A stretch of 40,958 nucleotides of DNA from Methylacidimicrobium cyclopophantes (GCF_902143385.2 NZ_CABFUZ020000093.1:1-40958), one strand, 5' to 3'; positions 8,987 to 22,389 are shown, numbered from the stretch's first letter. Made by a program: numbers and translations. Notes: generated by a model not told the origin, from the sequence alone.

Positions 8987-10300
8987 ATGTCGTCTTCTCT
9001 CTCCTTTCGTAGCTTCCCCTTGGGAACCAAAATTTGGCAGGCGGTCGAAGAGGCGGGTTACACCCAGCCGACTCCGATTCAAGCCGCAGCGATTCCGCTC
9101 ATTCTCGAAGGACGGGACCTGATCGGCATCGCGCAGACGGGCACCGGAAAGACCGCGGCCTTCACCTTGCCGATTCTCGCCAAGCTCTGCCCGGAGGGGA
9201 ACATCCCCGCCCGCAGCGGCACCCGGGCGCTTATCCTTGCGCCCACTCGGGAGCTGGCGGCGCAGATCGAGGAAAACGTGCGAACCTACGGCAAACATCT
9301 GCCCGTGCGGATGGCCACCGTCTACGGAGGAGTGAGAGAACGGCCTCAGGTCGCCGCGCTCCGTTCCGGGGTTGATCTCGTCGTTGCGTGTCCCGGTCGG
9401 CTCTTGGACTTATTGGAGCAGCAGCATGGCAACCTCGCCCGGCTCGAGTTCCTGGTCTTCGATGAGGCGGATCGGATGCTCGACATGGGTTTTATGCCCT
9501 CGATCCAGAAGATCATGAAATGGGTGGCCCGCAAGCGCCAGACGCTGCTCTTTTCCGCCACCTGTTCTCGGGAGATTGAAACGCTCGCCCAGGAGTTTCT
9601 CTGCGCGCCGGAGCTGGTCCAGATTGGACGCCGGGCGAATCCCGCTGAGGCGGTCACCCAATCGGTCTACGAAGTGGCGCGAGAGCGGAAGGCGGAACTG
9701 CTCTGCCATCTCTTGCAAGGTGCGGCACTCCAGAGCGTGCTCGTCTTTTCTCGGACCAAGCACGGGGCAGATCGGATCGGGCGGACATTGGAACGAGCAG
9801 GGATTCGGACGGCCACGATGCATGCCGACCGGTCGCAGGGCCAACGGACTCGCGCCTTAGAGGACTTCAAGGCGGGGGCGGTTCGCGTGCTCGTGGCGAC
9901 CGATATCGCCGCTCGAGGAATCGATGTCGATGGCATCTCGCATGTCATCAATTTCGATTTTCCGGCGACTTCCGATGACTATGTGCACCGGATCGGGCGG
10001 ACTGGACGGGCTCAAGCGACCGGGGACGCGATCAGCTTCGTCACTCGAGAGGAGTTCGGGGCGCTGAGGGCCTTGGAGCGCTTTCTCGGTCGAACGATCG
10101 AGCGGAAGCAGATCGAAGGGTTCGAGCTGGGGGAAGCCTCTCGGGGCGCCTCTTCCGAGGAGCGAGTAAAAAGGCCCGCCTTTTCCCCGGGTCATCCCAC
10201 AGGCAGAAGCCGCCCCGCAGGCGGAAGCCGCTGGGGCCGGCAGCGGAACGAAGGTCGCGGAAGCGGTCGGCGCGAACCGCGATCCTTCCGCTCGGCCTAA
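8987..10300 (+). CDS. DEAD-box ATP-dependent RNA helicase (RhlE-like)
   Basis: The 437-residue enzyme unwinds RNA duplexes using ATP. All core motifs are visible in order: Q motif PTPIQ, motif I AQTGTGKT (about 49-56), Ia PTRELAAQ, GG, Ib CPGR, II DEAD, III SAT, IV VLVFSRT, V ATDIAARGID and VI HRIGRTGRA. The C-terminal 65 residues are Arg/Gly/Ser-rich, as in RhlE-type helicases that bind RNA through a disordered basic tail. The open frame begins three codons earlier with TTG at 8978; ATG 8987 is the conventional choice, although neither has a clear Shine-Dalgarno. A 6-bp inverted repeat around the stop (10291-10306) lacks a T run. It stands alone, just downstream of the IS graveyard. Confidence 0.93.
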   Translation: MSSSLSFRSFPLGTKIWQAVEEAGYTQPTPIQAAAIPLILEGRDLIGIAQTGTGKTAAFTLPILAKLCPEGNIPARSGTRALILAPTRELAAQIEENVRTYGKHLPVRMATVYGGVRERPQVAALRSGVDLVVACPGRLLDLLEQQHGNLARLEFLVFDEADRMLDMGFMPSIQKIMKWVARKRQTLLFSATCSREIETLAQEFLCAPELVQIGRRANPAEAVTQSVYEVARERKAELLCHLLQGAALQSVLVFSRTKHGADRIGRTLERAGIRTATMHADRSQGQRTRALEDFKAGAVRVLVATDIAARGIDVDGISHVINFDFPATSDDYVHRIGRTGRAQATGDAISFVTREEFGALRALERFLGRTIERKQIEGFELGEASRGASSEERVKRPAFSPGHPTGRSRPAGGSRWGRQRNEGRGSGRREPRSFRSA

Positions 10301-10461
10301 GCCGAGTCGGGGCGAACACGAGCGCGTTGCCGCCTCCCGGGACGGATTTGTCGCCGAAAGGCGCGTCGGCCCTTCTCCTTGCTTTCCCTTCTTCGGAGGG
10401 GCTTCCAAGAGGAGCGGGGCCTTCCCTTCTTGGGAACCCGAGGCCTTTCCGGAAGCGCTTT

Positions 10462-12591
<2,130 letters not shown>

Positions 12592-12882
12592 GCGGCCTTC
12601 GGGAGATTCTCGGGTTCTCGATCGCTCCGCAAGCTCTTTTGCCTCTTCCCAAACCTCCCACGCCTCAACATATAAGTAATTCCCGAATAGTCTCTTGTGT
12701 AATAGAGTCGCCTAGTGGACTACGCTAAGGGACAGGGGAAAGACGGAGGAAGAACGCGTTTGCGAGTGGCGGGGTTCGGTCGGCTCCTTCCGCTCGAAGA
12801 ATGAGAAGTCGGATGGCTTCCTTTTCCCTGCGGAATCGGCCCAGTCCTTCTCTTGCACGGGGAAAGATCTGCGCAAAAGGGA

Positions 12883-13509
12883 TCATCGAAGCGGGGAGTA
12901 TGCTCTCTCTTGGAGAAGGGCACGGATATCCTTCGCCACCTGCTCGGGGATCTGCGGGTGCAGGCCGCCATAGTAGCAACGGCGAATCCACCCTTTCTCA
13001 TCGACGAGGTAGAGCCGCGTGGCATGGCGAAAGCGACCGTACTGCGCGCGCTCCTCGGGAGCGGTCTCGGCCACCGGAAGATCGAGCGTTGTCTGCAGGA
13101 AGCGCGTCCCCGGCCCGGTGAGGAAAACCCAGCGCCCGGGGATGGCGTGATGAGCCGCTGCATAGCTCCGAAGAACCTCTGGAGTATCCCGCTCCGGATC
13201 GAGGGTGACGGAGACGAGGACCACGTGCCGAAGAGAGTGAAGCAGCATGGAAAGCCGCTCCAGGCGTAGGGCCTGCAGCCGGCAGGGACCTGGACAATCG
13301 GCATGGAAGAAGTGGAGCAAGAAGATCTTCCCCCGGAGATTCTCGAGTCGAAAAGGCTTTCCCGAAGCGTCGACCAGCGAGAAGCCGTCCACCGCCTGGA
13401 GCATGGGCAGCGACGCCTCCGCTCGCGGATCTCGGGAGGGCTCGAGGACTTCGAGCAGCAGCGCCAGAACGCAGAGACCTCCTAGGGTATTCGTTTTGCT
13501 TTGGTTCAT
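12883..13509 (-). CDS. SCO1/SenC-type copper chaperone
   Basis: The 208-residue protein has an N-terminal hydrophobic anchor or signal (about 9-24, LGGLCVLALLLEVLE) and a thioredoxin-like fold. The SCO metal site is recognisable: a CxxxC motif in FHADCPGPC, and the distal His in FRHATRLYLVD; the typical VSVTLDPERDTPEVLR segment lies between them. SCO proteins deliver copper to the CuA centre of cytochrome c oxidase or act as thiol reductants. The frame extends 104 codons upstream of ATG 13509, but that part is low-complexity and lacks motifs, so the ATG before the hydrophobic segment is chosen. No cytochrome oxidase subunit is nearby. Confidence 0.85.
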   Translation of the reverse strand: MNQSKTNTLGGLCVLALLLEVLEPSRDPRAEASLPMLQAVDGFSLVDASGKPFRLENLRGKIFLLHFFHADCPGPCRLQALRLERLSMLLHSLRHVVLVSVTLDPERDTPEVLRSYAAAHHAIPGRWVFLTGPGTRFLQTTLDLPVAETAPEERAQYGRFRHATRLYLVDEKGWIRRCYYGGLHPQIPEQVAKDIRALLQERAYSPLR

Positions 13510-14676
13510 GCTGTGAAAAATAGAGCCCGGGAGCGTCCGACATTTCCGCCAGGGAAGGATAAGGCCCGTTCCCTCTCCTCTTCTCCGGAACTCGCTTGTT
13601 GCATGATTCCTCGTTTTCCTAGCTGAGCCGCACCGGCCGAACAAACCGGGCCATCCTCCCCACTCCGCTCGTTTTCCAACTCTTGGATCCCTAGCGCCGG
13701 ACCGAAAAGCGCCTTGCAAGAGTGTTTGCCTTTCTTCGCAAGGCCGCCGAAGCGGGCGAACCAAGCGGCTCGCTTCCCAATCCTTCCCGGAAATTACCAC
13801 GAACGAAGGAGGCCCTTGCACAAGAAGAGCCAGGAACTCTCGGAGGCACCGGGAATCCGCATGCGCAACCTATCCCCGTTCGACGCCGCCTTTCGTGGAA
13901 ACGTTCATTCCCAAGCCGAAAGAGCGCATTTTCCGGATCGACTCGGACACGTCCCCTCCCTCGGGAGATCGGGAGGAGTCTCTCCGCTTCGGAACGTGAG
14001 TCCAGCCTCAGGAGCGAATCCGGGAAGATCACAGAAGGAAACCGGGAGCTTCCGCGCTTTTCTTGGCGAACATTCTCCATGCCTCCTTATATGGACTACT
14101 GGAGAGAGCCGCTCGGAGATGCGAACAAAACGGCTCCTGTGGCGCGGACGCGCGGCTCGATCCATGTCGACAGCCCGGCTCCCGCTTCCGACCGACCACG
14201 CATGGATGGAAAAACATCCGTTTCTTTCCCTCTCTTGCGGGAAAAACAGGCTCTCGCAAACTTTTCGGCAAAAGGCCAAAAACGAACGCCCCGTCAGATC
14301 CCGATTTCTTAAGGCGACTCGCGGGACGTCTTCTCGCCGGCCTCGAAAGAGCAGTCGCCTTCCGGCGACGGTCCCGATGGGAGCGGAAACGCCGTTTTGG
14401 GGTAAAAGAAAAAAGCGAGCCATGGATGAGAATATCTCCGGTCCCCGGAAATTTCCCGCTTGGAAAGAGGCGCGCCAAGCCGTCAGCGCATCGGTTGCCA
14501 ACATTCGTCACTCTGCCGCAAAGCCGGTTGAGAAAGAGTTCGTGCCGGGATTCGTCGCCTGATGGAAATAAGCGGGCTCACCCTCTTCAAGCCGTGGCGG
14601 CAAAGGGAGAATCGCCTTGATCTCTCGGGAGAAGATGCTGCAAAAGAGAGACGCCCTCATCGAGGCGGTCCCTCCC
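13510..14676. other. 1.17-kb region without a recognisable gene
   Basis: Several long frames overlap here on both strands (for example 13714-14562 +, 13722-14312 +, 13905-14504 -). High GC makes such frames common. Their translations are Arg/Ser/Pro-rich, without signal peptides, domains or motifs, and none has a convincing ribosome-binding site. I regard the stretch as non-coding or as fully eroded sequence. Promoters for the divergent sco and ppgK genes must lie within it, but I could not place them. Confidence 0.5.
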
Positions 14677-15465
14677 ATGAATCCGAGCAAACCCACTCCT
14701 CCCCGCAAACGAGGCGGATCTCCTTCGGGCCCGGTCGAGAGGGGGGAAATCCCGCGGAAGATTCTCGTTCTCGATGTCGGGGGACAACATGTCAAGGTCT
14801 ATGCCTCCGACCATCCCGAACCGGTGAAAATCCCCACGGGGCCCAAGTTTACCCCAGACCAGCTCGTCGAAAAGGTGCAGGAAGTCGCCGGGAAGTGGGA
14901 TTGGAGCGCGGTCTCGATCGGCTTTCCGGGACCCGTCGTCGACGGGAAGCCCGAGCGAGAGCCGTCGCACTTGGGACCGGGTTGGGTCCACTTTGACTTC
15001 TCCACGCAATTCGGGAAGCCGGTGCGGATCATCAACGACGCCGCGATGCAGGCGCTCGGCAGCTACCGAGGAGGGGATATGCTCTTCCTCGGGCTCGGCA
15101 CGGGTCTCGGCTCCGCCTTGATCGTCGAGGGGATCCTCCAACCGCTCGAGCTCCAGGCTATGCCCTATCGGCATGGTCGGACGGCGGAGGAGTATGTGGG
15201 ACAGGCGGGTCTGGAGCGGCTCGGGCATCAGAAGTGGCGCGCCCATGTCCGGCGGCTGATCAAGCTTTTTCACTTCCTCTTGCAGGTCGATTATCTGGTG
15301 ATCGGCGGAGGGAACGCCCGCTTCCTCAAGAAGCTCCCTCCTTTCTGCTCGCTGGGCGAGAACGAGCTCGCCTTCCCCGGCGGGCTACGGCTCTGGCAAG
15401 GGCTACCCAAGGAGCTCTGCACGAAGACCGTAAGCAAGATCGGCTCGTTTCCACCCTCCCGCTGA
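14677..15465 (+). CDS. ppgK: Polyphosphate glucokinase (ROK family)
   Basis: The enzyme phosphorylates glucose to glucose-6-phosphate using polyphosphate (often also ATP). The ROK-type phosphate-1 motif ILVLDVGGQHVKV comes first. Then come VSIGFPGPVVDG, the conserved HLGPGWVHFDF, the catalytic loop RIINDAAMQALGSY with the catalytic Asp, LFLGLGTGLGSALI and the adenosine-side VIGGGNARFLKKLPP. These blocks are typical of PPGK rather than ATP glucokinase. Start choice is uncertain. ATG 14677 has GAGG 11 bases upstream and gives 262 residues; ATG 14635 and TTG 14617 are alternatives giving Lys/Pro-rich extensions. The stop is 12 bases before the glucosidase start, so the two are probably one operon. 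Confidence 0.88.
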   Translation: MNPSKPTPPRKRGGSPSGPVERGEIPRKILVLDVGGQHVKVYASDHPEPVKIPTGPKFTPDQLVEKVQEVAGKWDWSAVSIGFPGPVVDGKPEREPSHLGPGWVHFDFSTQFGKPVRIINDAAMQALGSYRGGDMLFLGLGTGLGSALIVEGILQPLELQAMPYRHGRTAEEYVGQAGLERLGHQKWRAHVRRLIKLFHFLLQVDYLVIGGGNARFLKKLPPFCSLGENELAFPGGLRLWQGLPKELCTKTVSKIGSFPPSR

Positions 15466-15477
15466 TCTCTTGCACCG

Positions 15478-18309
15478 ATGACCCGAGAAGAGGAAAAACT
15501 CCAGGAAGCCGCCTCGGGCCGTGCTCCCTGGAGGCTCTGGGGTCCTTACCTCAGCGAGCGCCAGTGGGGGACCGTCCGGGAAGATTACAGCGCCAGTGGC
15601 GATGCATGGTCGTTCTTCCCGCACGACCATGCCCGGTCTCGGGCTTACCGTTGGGGAGAGGACGGGTTGGCCGGAATTTGCGACGAGGGCTGTCGGCTCT
15701 GCTTTGCGATCGCGCTTTGGAACCGTTCCGATCCCATCCTTAAGGAGCGACTCTTTGGATTGAGCAACCCCGAGGGGAATCACGGGGAGGATGGGAAGGA
15801 GTACTATTTCTATCTCGATAATACCCCTTCGCATAGCTACCTCAAGTTCCTCTACAAATATCCGCACCGCCCCTTTCCCTACACAGACCTCCTCGATGAA
15901 AACCGAAGGAGGAAGTCCGATCCGTTCCTGCCCGAATACGAACTCCTCGATACTGGCATCTTCGATGACAACCGCTATACCGATGTCTTCGTCGAATATG
16001 CGAAGAACGATCCCAAGGACATCCTGATTCGGATCGAAGTAATCAACCGGAGCTCGGCTTCCTCTTGGATCGATTTGCTGCCCACCCTCTGGTTTCGGAA
16101 CACTTGGTCTTGGCACCCGGATGCCCAGCGACCCCGCTTGTGCGAGCGCAACGCCGGAGGAGAATCCTTCTTCCTGGAAGCGCTCCACCCGGAGTTCGAA
16201 CCAATGGCGCTCTATTTCTCCGGAGCGTCGCAAACTCTCTTCGTCGACAACGAGACCAACTTCGAGCGCTTCGGATGGGGCCCCAATCCCGTGCCCTACC
16301 CCAAGGACGGGATCCACGACTACCTGGTGCATGGCAAGAAGAGCGTCAATCCGGAGAAGTTCGGCACCAAGGCGGCGATCCATTATCCGCTCTTTCTGGA
16401 AGCCGGAGAAAGCCGCACGGTCCGCCTCCGGCTTTCCCGCCATTTCGCGCTGGGAGAGCGATGGGGCGAAGGCTTCGACTCGATCTTCGATCGGGAAAAG
16501 GCGAACGCGGACGACTTCTATCGGTCGATCACCCCTGCCTCGCTCCCCGAAGAGCAACGCCGAATCCAGCGGCAGGCGTTTGCGGGCCTACTCTGGAACA
16601 AACAGTTCTACCACTATATCGTAGAACGGTGGCTCGAGGGCGATCCGGGGTTTCCCTCTCCTCCTCCCTCCCGCTACCGCCTGCCCAATGCGAGTTGGTG
16701 CCATTTCTACGGCAAGGAGGTCCTCTCGATGCCGGACAAATGGGAGTTTCCCTGGTTCGCGAGCTGGGATTCCTGCTTCCAGGCGGTCGTCCTGGCGATG
16801 ATCGATCCAGAATATGCCAAGGAGCAGCTCCTCGTTCTGGCCAGGGAGTGGTATATGCATCCGAACGGCCAAATCCCGGCATGCGAGTGGTCCTTTTCCG
16901 ATGTAAACCCTCCCCTCCACGCCTGGGCTGCCTGGCGGATCTACGAAATCGAAAAAAAACGGAAGGGGAACGGGGATCTCATCTTCCTGGGAAAGATCTT
17001 CCACCGCTGCCTCCTCTCCTTTTCCTGGTGGCTCAATCGGAAGGACATCTATGGGAACAACCTCTTTCAGGGGGGCTTTCTCGGCCTCGACAACATCGGG
17101 CTGCTCGACCGCTCCGCCCTCCCGGAAGGGACGACCATGTATCAGGTGGACGCCTCGAGTTGGATGGGCCTCTTTGCGATCAACATGATCGAGATCGCGA
17201 CCGAGCTGGCGGAGACCGACGCGAAGTTTCAAGATATCGCAGCCGAATTCTTCGTCCATTTCGTCCACATCGCCCGCTCCCTTAACCAGGTCCGCTCGCT
17301 GCCGAAGGAGATCCGGGAGAGGCTCTGGGATCCCCAGGACCGATTCTATTACGACGTCCTTCGGCTCCCTTCCGGGGAGTGGCTGCCCCTCAAGGCGCGC
17401 TCCCTCCAGGGAGTGATGCCGATCTTCGCCGTCGGTTCGGTCTCCAAGGAGCTCTTCTGGAACCGGCAGGGCCATCTTCGGGAACGGATCGGCTGGTTCC
17501 TCCGGAGCCATCCGGAAATCCGCAAACAGATGGCCTTCCCGCCGACGCAGCGCCACGGCAAAACGGGGGATGCCCAAGAGCCGGAGGATTCGGCTCGAGC
17601 CGACCTCTTCCTCCTCTCCTTGGTAAGCAAGGAAAAGCTTCGCGACTTACTCTCCTTCCTCCTCGACGAGAAGGAGTTCCTGAGTCCTCATGGGATCCGC
17701 TCCCTCTCCAAGCATCACGAGGACCACCCCCTCGTCCTCTCCATCGGTGGAAAGGAGTACCGGCTCGACTATGCCCCAGGGGAAGCGACCACCCGGAGAT
17801 TCGGAGGAAACTCGAACTGGCGCGGGCCGATCTGGTTTCCAATCAACCTGCTGCTCATCGAATCGCTCCAAAAGTACCACTATTACTACGGCGACGGGTT
17901 TCGCGTGGAATGCCCGACCGGCTCGGGGAAGCTCCTCAACCTATGGGAGGTTTCCCAGGAAATCTCCCGTCGGCTGGTTTCACTCTTCACCAAGGACGAG
18001 TCGGGCCGCCGGCCGGTCTTTCGAAACGCTCCCCTCTTCGAGGAAGATCCAGCATGGAAGGATTGTTGGCTCTTCTTTGAATATTTCCACGGGGATAGCG
18101 GTGCGGGGCTGGGGGCCTCCCATCAGACCGGCTGGACCGCCCTGGTAGCCAAGCTCATTCAGCAGCTTGCCGAATACAAGGACAAAAAGCCGCTTCTGCG
18201 CAAAAAGGGGTCAGGCAACACGGGGTCCCAGCGGCTGCCGGTCTCCCTCCGGGGCGAGCTCCCTCCCGGCACGGAAGGAAGCATTCTCGAAACCCCTGAC
18301 GAGGACTAA
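15478..18309 (+). CDS. MGH1-like/GH63-type glucosidase
   Basis: This 943-residue cytosolic glycoside hydrolase has an N-terminal beta-sandwich and an (alpha/alpha)6 barrel of the mannosyl-oligosaccharide-glucosidase type. Visible landmarks are the opening WGPYLSERQWGTVREDYS, the SWDSCFQAVV block near residue 428 with the likely acid Asp, PPLHAWAAWRIY, NWRGPIWFPINLL near 780, and the C-terminal YFHGDSGAGLGASHQTGW block near 870-885 that normally carries the base. There is no signal peptide. Bacterial relatives include uncharacterised glucosidases and glucosylglycerate hydrolases; the actual substrate is unknown. Its position directly behind ppgK suggests that the glucose it releases is phosphorylated by polyphosphate. 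Confidence 0.88.
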   Translation: MTREEEKLQEAASGRAPWRLWGPYLSERQWGTVREDYSASGDAWSFFPHDHARSRAYRWGEDGLAGICDEGCRLCFAIALWNRSDPILKERLFGLSNPEGNHGEDGKEYYFYLDNTPSHSYLKFLYKYPHRPFPYTDLLDENRRRKSDPFLPEYELLDTGIFDDNRYTDVFVEYAKNDPKDILIRIEVINRSSASSWIDLLPTLWFRNTWSWHPDAQRPRLCERNAGGESFFLEALHPEFEPMALYFSGASQTLFVDNETNFERFGWGPNPVPYPKDGIHDYLVHGKKSVNPEKFGTKAAIHYPLFLEAGESRTVRLRLSRHFALGERWGEGFDSIFDREKANADDFYRSITPASLPEEQRRIQRQAFAGLLWNKQFYHYIVERWLEGDPGFPSPPPSRYRLPNASWCHFYGKEVLSMPDKWEFPWFASWDSCFQAVVLAMIDPEYAKEQLLVLAREWYMHPNGQIPACEWSFSDVNPPLHAWAAWRIYEIEKKRKGNGDLIFLGKIFHRCLLSFSWWLNRKDIYGNNLFQGGFLGLDNIGLLDRSALPEGTTMYQVDASSWMGLFAINMIEIATELAETDAKFQDIAAEFFVHFVHIARSLNQVRSLPKEIRERLWDPQDRFYYDVLRLPSGEWLPLKARSLQGVMPIFAVGSVSKELFWNRQGHLRERIGWFLRSHPEIRKQMAFPPTQRHGKTGDAQEPEDSARADLFLLSLVSKEKLRDLLSFLLDEKEFLSPHGIRSLSKHHEDHPLVLSIGGKEYRLDYAPGEATTRRFGGNSNWRGPIWFPINLLLIESLQKYHYYYGDGFRVECPTGSGKLLNLWEVSQEISRRLVSLFTKDESGRRPVFRNAPLFEEDPAWKDCWLFFEYFHGDSGAGLGASHQTGWTALVAKLIQQLAEYKDKKPLLRKKGSGNTGSQRLPVSLRGELPPGTEGSILETPDED

Positions 18310-18346
18310 GAGTCACTCGGTTCGTGCTCGATTCGCCTCTTCGTCG

Positions 18347-18361
18347 CTTCGGGCTCCGAAG
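18347..18361. terminator. Possible bidirectional hairpin between convergent genes
   Basis: A perfect 6-bp inverted repeat with a 3-base loop (CTTCGG-GCT-CCGAAG) sits in the 70-base gap between the convergent glucosidase and kinase genes. There is no T run on either side, so intrinsic termination is only a guess from position. Confidence 0.3.
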
Positions 18362-18379
18362 GCCTCCGGAAAGAAGGCT

Positions 18380-19372
18380 TCAGCGAACGGAAGCCAGATT
18401 CTCCACGTAGGCGAGCAGCGGCTCAAGTCCGGGGATCCGGCCGAGAACCTCGGCCAGTAGACGCATCGCCACCGGAATATATCGGAGGAACTCCTTCTTC
18501 CCCCGGACGAGCCCCAGGTAGCCATAGGCGCCGAGCGCCTGCATCAGACGCTGCATGGCCACCGAATCGAAGGCCTCTGTAAGATCCTCCGGCATCGACC
18601 GTCCCGAGGCTTTCCAGAGAGATGCGTAGTACTCCTTCAGCTCGGCGCGCCGGTCGGCCGAAAGGGCAACGTAGGGGTCGAACAAGAGGGAAGCCAAGTC
18701 GTAGGAGGCGAGCCCGGGCCGCATCCCCTGAAAATCGATCAGGTAGACCTCCCCATCTCGCACCAGGACGTTTTGCGATTGGAAGTCTCGATGGACGAGC
18801 CGGCGGGGGAAAAGGGAGAGCCGCTCGGCGATTTCCCGGAGGGCCGGCTCCTTCGCCAGCCGGCGGAGTGTCTGACCCTCTCCTTGGAAGAAACGGCCCA
18901 GGCAATTCTCGAAAAAGTAGGATTGCTCCCACGCATAGAGATCGCAGGTAAAGGGCGGTTGCAGGACGATCCCCTCGACCCGAGGGGGGGCGTTCGCATG
19001 GAGCAAAAAGACTTCGTGGAGAGCGGCAAAATAGAGGCGGCGTCTCTCTTCCCAGGGAAGAGCCCGATAGGCCCAGAGATCTCGATCGCCCAGGTCCTCC
19101 ATCCAAAGAAGGCCACGTTTCGGCTCGTGGCCGTAGATCCGCGGAACTCGAACTCCCAACTTTCGAAGAAATTCCGCCAGAGGGGCGTAGAGGGCGTTTT
19201 CCGGCCGACTCTCCCCATACTCGACGAGGATCAAGGAGTCGCCGTCGCCGATCCGGATGCGGTAGAAGGAGCGGTCCGAACCCCCTTTTTGGAGCTTCGT
19301 AATCGAGGCCCCTTCCGATGCGTAGCGAGGGAAGCGGAGAGCCGTTTCCCGAAGGAGGAGCTCGCAAGACAT
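18380..19372 (-). CDS. Aminoglycoside-phosphotransferase-fold sugar kinase (AmgK-like)
   Basis: The 330-residue protein has the APH/choline-kinase fold. The catalytic loop LVHRDFQSQNVLV and the metal-binding IDFQGMRPGLASYDLASLL are clear, as are the nucleotide-loop GGSDRSFYRI and the hinge WMEDLGDRDLW. The Brenner-type motif with FQ after the DF and the following YDLASLL are typical of AmgK, the anomeric MurNAc/GlcNAc kinase of peptidoglycan recycling, and of its verrucomicrobial/planctomycete relatives. It starts 3 bases after the stop of a nucleotidyltransferase gene, an arrangement matching amgK-murU. The sugar specificity cannot be read from the sequence. Confidence 0.75.
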   Translation of the reverse strand: MSCELLLRETALRFPRYASEGASITKLQKGGSDRSFYRIRIGDGDSLILVEYGESRPENALYAPLAEFLRKLGVRVPRIYGHEPKRGLLWMEDLGDRDLWAYRALPWEERRRLYFAALHEVFLLHANAPPRVEGIVLQPPFTCDLYAWEQSYFFENCLGRFFQGEGQTLRRLAKEPALREIAERLSLFPRRLVHRDFQSQNVLVRDGEVYLIDFQGMRPGLASYDLASLLFDPYVALSADRRAELKEYYASLWKASGRSMPEDLTEAFDSVAMQRLMQALGAYGYLGLVRGKKEFLRYIPVAMRLLAEVLGRIPGLEPLLAYVENLASVR

Positions 19373-19375
19373 GGG

Positions 19376-20329
19376 TTAAATGTCTGAGTCAGCCAGGTTC
19401 CCTTTGGCAAGCCGAGAGTTCCGCACAATGCAATTCTCCAGACGGCTTTGCGCGGCGACCTCCGCCCCTTCCCAGACGATCGAGTTCTTGAGGAGAGCGC
19501 CGGCTCCGATCCAGCAGCGCGCCCCGATGGCCGTCGCGCCTTCCAGAACCGCTCCGGGCTCGATTCGAGCCGTCGGATCGACCCACCGGATCGAGCGGAA
19601 GCTCCCGGGCTCTGCCCAAAGATGGCGGTGGACGGCGAGATAGCTCTGCCGAGTCCCCAGGTCGAACCAGATCCCCTCATCGAGCAGGATGCCGCCGATC
19701 CGGCCGCAAGATTGGAGGATTTCTAGAAAAACCGAAATCAGGGAAACCGGCCCCTCCTTTGGAATCCATGAGAGAATCCCCGGCGAAAGAACCGCAATCC
19801 CCGTGTAGAGGAACTGCCGCATCTGATTGGTCCCAAGTCGGTTCCGGATATCGATCACCCTTCCACTCTCCGGGTCGAAGGCGACGTGAAGGGCCGGTCC
19901 GTTGGAACGGAGCACCAGCGTCGCCAAATCTCCACCGGCGAGATGGCGTTCCACGGCACGATCGATCGGCAGATCGGTCAGGACGTCCCCGTTGTGGATG
20001 AGAAATGGCTGATTTCCGAACAGATCGGCGACATTGCGGACCCCGCCGGCCGTGTCGAGGAGAAGCGGCTCGTGACGGAACTGAATTTCCCGACCCCGAT
20101 AGCGTCCGTCGGGGAAGGCGGACCAAAAGGCCTCCGGAGCGTGATGGGTGTTGACCACGAAGGCCCGGATGCCGATGTCGATCAACCGATCGAAGGCATA
20201 AGTAATGAGCGGCTTGTTTGCCACCGGAATCAGCGGCTTGGGTCTTTCCTCCGTGAGCGGCCGAAGCCGCGTGCCGAGCCCGGCTCCCAGGACGAAGGCA
20301 ACCGGGGCCAAGGAAGGAGAGGGATGCAC
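19376..20329 (-). CDS. Sugar-1-phosphate nucleotidyltransferase (MurU/ManC-like)
   Basis: The 317-residue protein belongs to the NTP-transferase family. The signature GAGLGTRLRPLTEERPKPL (residues about 16-34) ends in the catalytic Lys and is followed by PVANKPLI. DTAGGVRNV and the metal-site HNGDVLTD also match. The C-terminal 80 residues (from about 235) have hexapeptide periodicity (ARIEPGAVLEGATAIGARCW), a left-handed beta-helix domain that true MurU lacks. It could therefore be a MurU-like uridylyltransferase, a mannose-1-phosphate guanylyltransferase or a relative. It is translated upstream of the AmgK-like kinase in a tight pair, so the kinase product is the probable substrate. Confidence 0.8.
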   Translation of the reverse strand: MHPSPSLAPVAFVLGAGLGTRLRPLTEERPKPLIPVANKPLITYAFDRLIDIGIRAFVVNTHHAPEAFWSAFPDGRYRGREIQFRHEPLLLDTAGGVRNVADLFGNQPFLIHNGDVLTDLPIDRAVERHLAGGDLATLVLRSNGPALHVAFDPESGRVIDIRNRLGTNQMRQFLYTGIAVLSPGILSWIPKEGPVSLISVFLEILQSCGRIGGILLDEGIWFDLGTRQSYLAVHRHLWAEPGSFRSIRWVDPTARIEPGAVLEGATAIGARCWIGAGALLKNSIVWEGAEVAAQSRLENCIVRNSRLAKGNLADSDI

Positions 20330-20354
20330 GGTCGGCCCACCTTACGCGCTTCGA

Positions 20355-20405
20355 AGAAAAAAAGATAGAGGCCCTCTTCCCCTCGCCCCGCTCTCGGGGA
20401 AGGCC
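20355..20405 (-). terminator. Rho-independent terminator of merTPA
   Basis: Read on the minus strand just after the merA stop, AGGCC and TTCCCC pair with GGGGAA and GGCCT, with a 3-base bulge. After five bases (CTATC) a run of seven T follows (A7 at 20356-20362 on the plus strand). Its position between merA and the next minus-strand gene fits a true intrinsic terminator closing the mercury operon. Confidence 0.7.
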
Positions 20406-20417
20406 TTCCCATCCGCG

Positions 20418-22377
<1,960 letters not shown>

Positions 22378-22389
22378 AGACATCTCCTT

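Noticed and set aside
10291-10306. Inverted repeat at the helicase stop codon as a terminator
   Set aside because: The 6-bp stem with a 4-base loop has no T run on either strand and includes the stop codon itself; too weak to call.
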